Notes under the pieces: model-generated
Told to the model about the DNA's origin: nothing
Database searches by the model: none
Seen by the model: the letters and a program-made list of their open reading frames with translations, nothing else
Shown here: positions 6,765 to 8,096 of the stretch, piece by piece
Layout of the letters: the number at the start of each line of letters is the position of its first letter
Numbering within the stretch: position 1 is the first letter of the stretch
Assembly (NCBI GenBank): GCA_947462495.1
Contig: CANHOY010000068.1
Coordinates: forward strand, 1-8,096
Direction: 5' to 3'
From: Bacteroidota bacterium
Lineage (GTDB): Bacteria > Bacteroidota > Bacteroidia > Chitinophagales > Chitinophagaceae
DNA: 8,096 nucleotides
Made by a program: the position numbers and the translations under genes

Positions 6765-7631
6765 ATGAAAAAAAATAGTAGACCAATCTATTTATCGATT
6801 ATTTTATTATTGGTTACTAGTATACAATTGTTTTCACAAACTACTACTGCTGTAACCACCAATCCATTTTATAATCGAAAAGGGAAATTAATTATTATTG
6901 GCGGTGGTTCGATTCCCGATTCATTATTTACTTTTTTTGCGAATTATTGTGGAGGCAAGGATCAACCCATCGTGTATATCCCTACTGCCACCGAGGATGA
7001 GGAGTATATTCAAAAGGGAGAGCATTTATTAAAATTTAGTTCCAGAGGGTTTACTAATCTTTCTACCATTCATACTCGAGATAAAAAAATAGCCGATGAT
7101 CCTAAAAATATCGAGTTAATGCGTCAAGCAAAGGGATTATATTTTGGCGGGGGCGATCAAGATTTAATTGCAGCAGCTTATGGAGGTACTAAATTATACG
7201 ATGAGTTTATTGCTTTATTAGACAGGGGGGGTGTGATTATGGGTACTTCAGCAGGAGCCACCATTATGGGTTCTTTATTAATTGGCGGGGACGCTCGAAA
7301 AGACTTAACACAAACCTATCATTTCAAACCAGCCTTTTCATTTATGACCAATACCGCATTAGATCAACATGTATTGGTACGCAATCGACAGTTTGATTTA
7401 ATACCCATTATAGAACAGTATCCAACTACTTTAGGCGTGGGGTTGGATGAATCAACAGCAATGATTGTAGAAGCAGGAAAATTTAAAATATGGGGCTTGT
7501 CTTATGCCATGATCTATGATCCAGCAGATTGGGCTGCACAAAAAAAACAATGGGGCAAAGTTGTAAAACCTTTTAAGATGATGTACTCGGGGCAAGAATT
7601 TAATTTAGCTACGAGAAAAATTAAACCATAA
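6765..7631 (+). CDS. Exported cyanophycinase-like serine peptidase (family S51)
   Basis: A 288-residue protein. The first 25 residues are a signal peptide: a basic start (MKKNSRP), a hydrophobic core (YLSIILLLVTSIQLF) and a cleavage region ending in SQ before TTT. There is no lipobox cysteine, so the mature form should be periplasmic or secreted. The mature protein has the peptidase S51 fold signatures: KLIIIGGGS (41-49), VYIPTATED (70-78), GLYFGGGDQ (124-132) and the nucleophile elbow GTSAGA with Ser162 (160-165). DQHVLVRNRQFDL (200-212) and GLDESTA (226-232) supply the probable active-site His202 and Glu229. Cyanophycinases cut the Arg-Asp polymer cyanophycin into beta-Asp-Arg dipeptides; related enzymes are alpha-aspartyl dipeptidases. 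The fold and size fit cyanophycinase better than PepE, which is shorter. No cyanophycin synthetase or isoaspartyl dipeptidase is in the window. It follows the ligase gene by 53 bases, with no clear terminator between them, so co-transcription is possible. Confidence 0.9.
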   Translation: MKKNSRPIYLSIILLLVTSIQLFSQTTTAVTTNPFYNRKGKLIIIGGGSIPDSLFTFFANYCGGKDQPIVYIPTATEDEEYIQKGEHLLKFSSRGFTNLSTIHTRDKKIADDPKNIELMRQAKGLYFGGGDQDLIAAAYGGTKLYDEFIALLDRGGVIMGTSAGATIMGSLLIGGDARKDLTQTYHFKPAFSFMTNTALDQHVLVRNRQFDLIPIIEQYPTTLGVGLDESTAMIVEAGKFKIWGLSYAMIYDPADWAAQKKQWGKVVKPFKMMYSGQEFNLATRKIKP

Positions 7632-7680
7632 TTATAGTAATAAAAAATAAGTAAGCATCTATTTTATTATTTTACTATAA
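7632..7680. terminator. AT-rich hairpin between convergent genes, possible bidirectional terminator
   Basis: TTATAGTAA (7632-7640) and TTACTATAA (7672-7680) are perfect 9-bp reverse complements. The inner flanks (an A-rich run from 7642 and a T-rich run before 7671) allow partial further pairing with mismatches. The hairpin begins at the end of the cyanophycinase gene and overlaps the last codons of the convergent gene. It contains almost no G-C pairs, so it would be weak. Its position between convergent stops is the main argument that it acts as a terminator. Confidence 0.4.
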
Positions 7681-8096
7681 ATTTTTCACGTATTATGGTT
7701 TGCACTTCTTTTCCCTGAATTTTACTTTCCAACCAAGAAATAATATCTAAGTACATAAAGGCCCTACTTTCTAATTTATTATGAGCAAGGGGTTGCAAGG
7801 TTTCTAATAAATGAGCAAAAGATTTTTTTATACTTGCTTTATTGGCTAGTAAGCTATTGGCTTCTCCACCACTTTGAATGGACTTTCGTAAAAAATTAAA
7901 TAATACTTCTTCTACTGTACTAAGGCTTTTCATTTTATACATAAAATGATATACCGACTTAGATAAATAATTCACTACTTCCATATTGCCCATTTCATAA
8001 TGCGCAATTAAATGAAGCAAGCGCGCATAACACTGTAAATCATCTCTTAGGTTTAATTTCCAATTAATGATGCGATTTAAATAATCAATGGCTTTA
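7667..8096 (-). CDS. Alpha-helical protein of unknown function, C-terminal part (N-terminus beyond right edge)
   Basis: The minus-strand frame ending in TAA (7667-7669) stays open to the last full codon at 8095, giving at least 142 residues. A TTG at 8018-8020 could be called as a start, but reading on upstream gives sensible protein (KAIDYLNRIINWKLNLRDDLQ), so this is the tail of a longer gene. The visible part is entirely helix-forming: LLHLIAHYEMGN, VVNYLSKSVYHFMYKMK, TVEEVLFNFLRKSI, SFAHLLETLQPL and SRAFMYLDIISWLESKI. The helices come in pairs, reminiscent of TPR or other helical-repeat scaffolds, but no clear TPR consensus is seen. There is no membrane segment in this part. I do not recognise a named family and assign no function. 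It converges on the cyanophycinase gene with 35 bases between stops. Confidence 0.8.
   Translation of the reverse strand, partial: KAIDYLNRIINWKLNLRDDLQCYARLLHLIAHYEMGNMEVVNYLSKSVYHFMYKMKSLSTVEEVLFNFLRKSIQSGGEANSLLANKASIKKSFAHLLETLQPLAHNKLESRAFMYLDIISWLESKIQGKEVQTIIREKFIVK

Overview
The window looks like ordinary chromosomal sequence from a member of the Bacteroidota, most plausibly a low-GC relative of the Chitinophagaceae. The reasons are the AT-rich codon use, the absence of Shine-Dalgarno sequences before the starts, a Bacteroidota-type -7 box (TAnnTTTG) before the TetR gene, signal peptides ending in AQ or SQ, and family variants (TolC, DUF1015, COG1022-type acyl-CoA ligase) typical of that phylum. 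The genus assignment is inference. I see no mobile element, CRISPR array, tRNA or rRNA, and no stretch of more than 300 bases without a gene.

Left part (1-1648, minus strand): a TetR/AcrR-type repressor gene is followed after a single base by a TolC-like outer-membrane efflux gene that runs off the left edge. This is the head of a drug- or solute-efflux operon; any membrane-fusion and pump genes would lie outside the window. Immediately upstream of the regulator is a perfect 9-bp inverted repeat abutting a -7 box, a good candidate for the autoregulatory operator.

Centre (1773-4819, plus strand): a DUF502 two-helix membrane protein, phosphoserine aminotransferase (serC) and a DUF1015 protein lie in tight succession and end at a strong rho-independent terminator (4837-4865). 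The usual partner serA is not between serC and DUF1015. DUF1015 carries a DGHHR motif reminiscent of ParB/Srx-fold proteins, which include free-serine kinases, so a role in serine metabolism is a testable hypothesis.

Right part (4930-8096): a long-chain acyl-CoA ligase whose true start is ATG 4930, not the in-frame GTG inside the terminator; an exported cyanophycinase-like serine peptidase; and, convergent to it, the C-terminal part of an alpha-helical protein of unknown function that runs off the right edge. The last two genes are separated by a short AT-rich hairpin.

Most of the window is housekeeping. The items most worth a second look are the DUF1015 hypothesis, the operator geometry, the substituted A10-type lysine in the acyl-CoA ligase, and the exported cyanophycinase with no synthetase nearby. 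I did not find a clear new multi-gene system.
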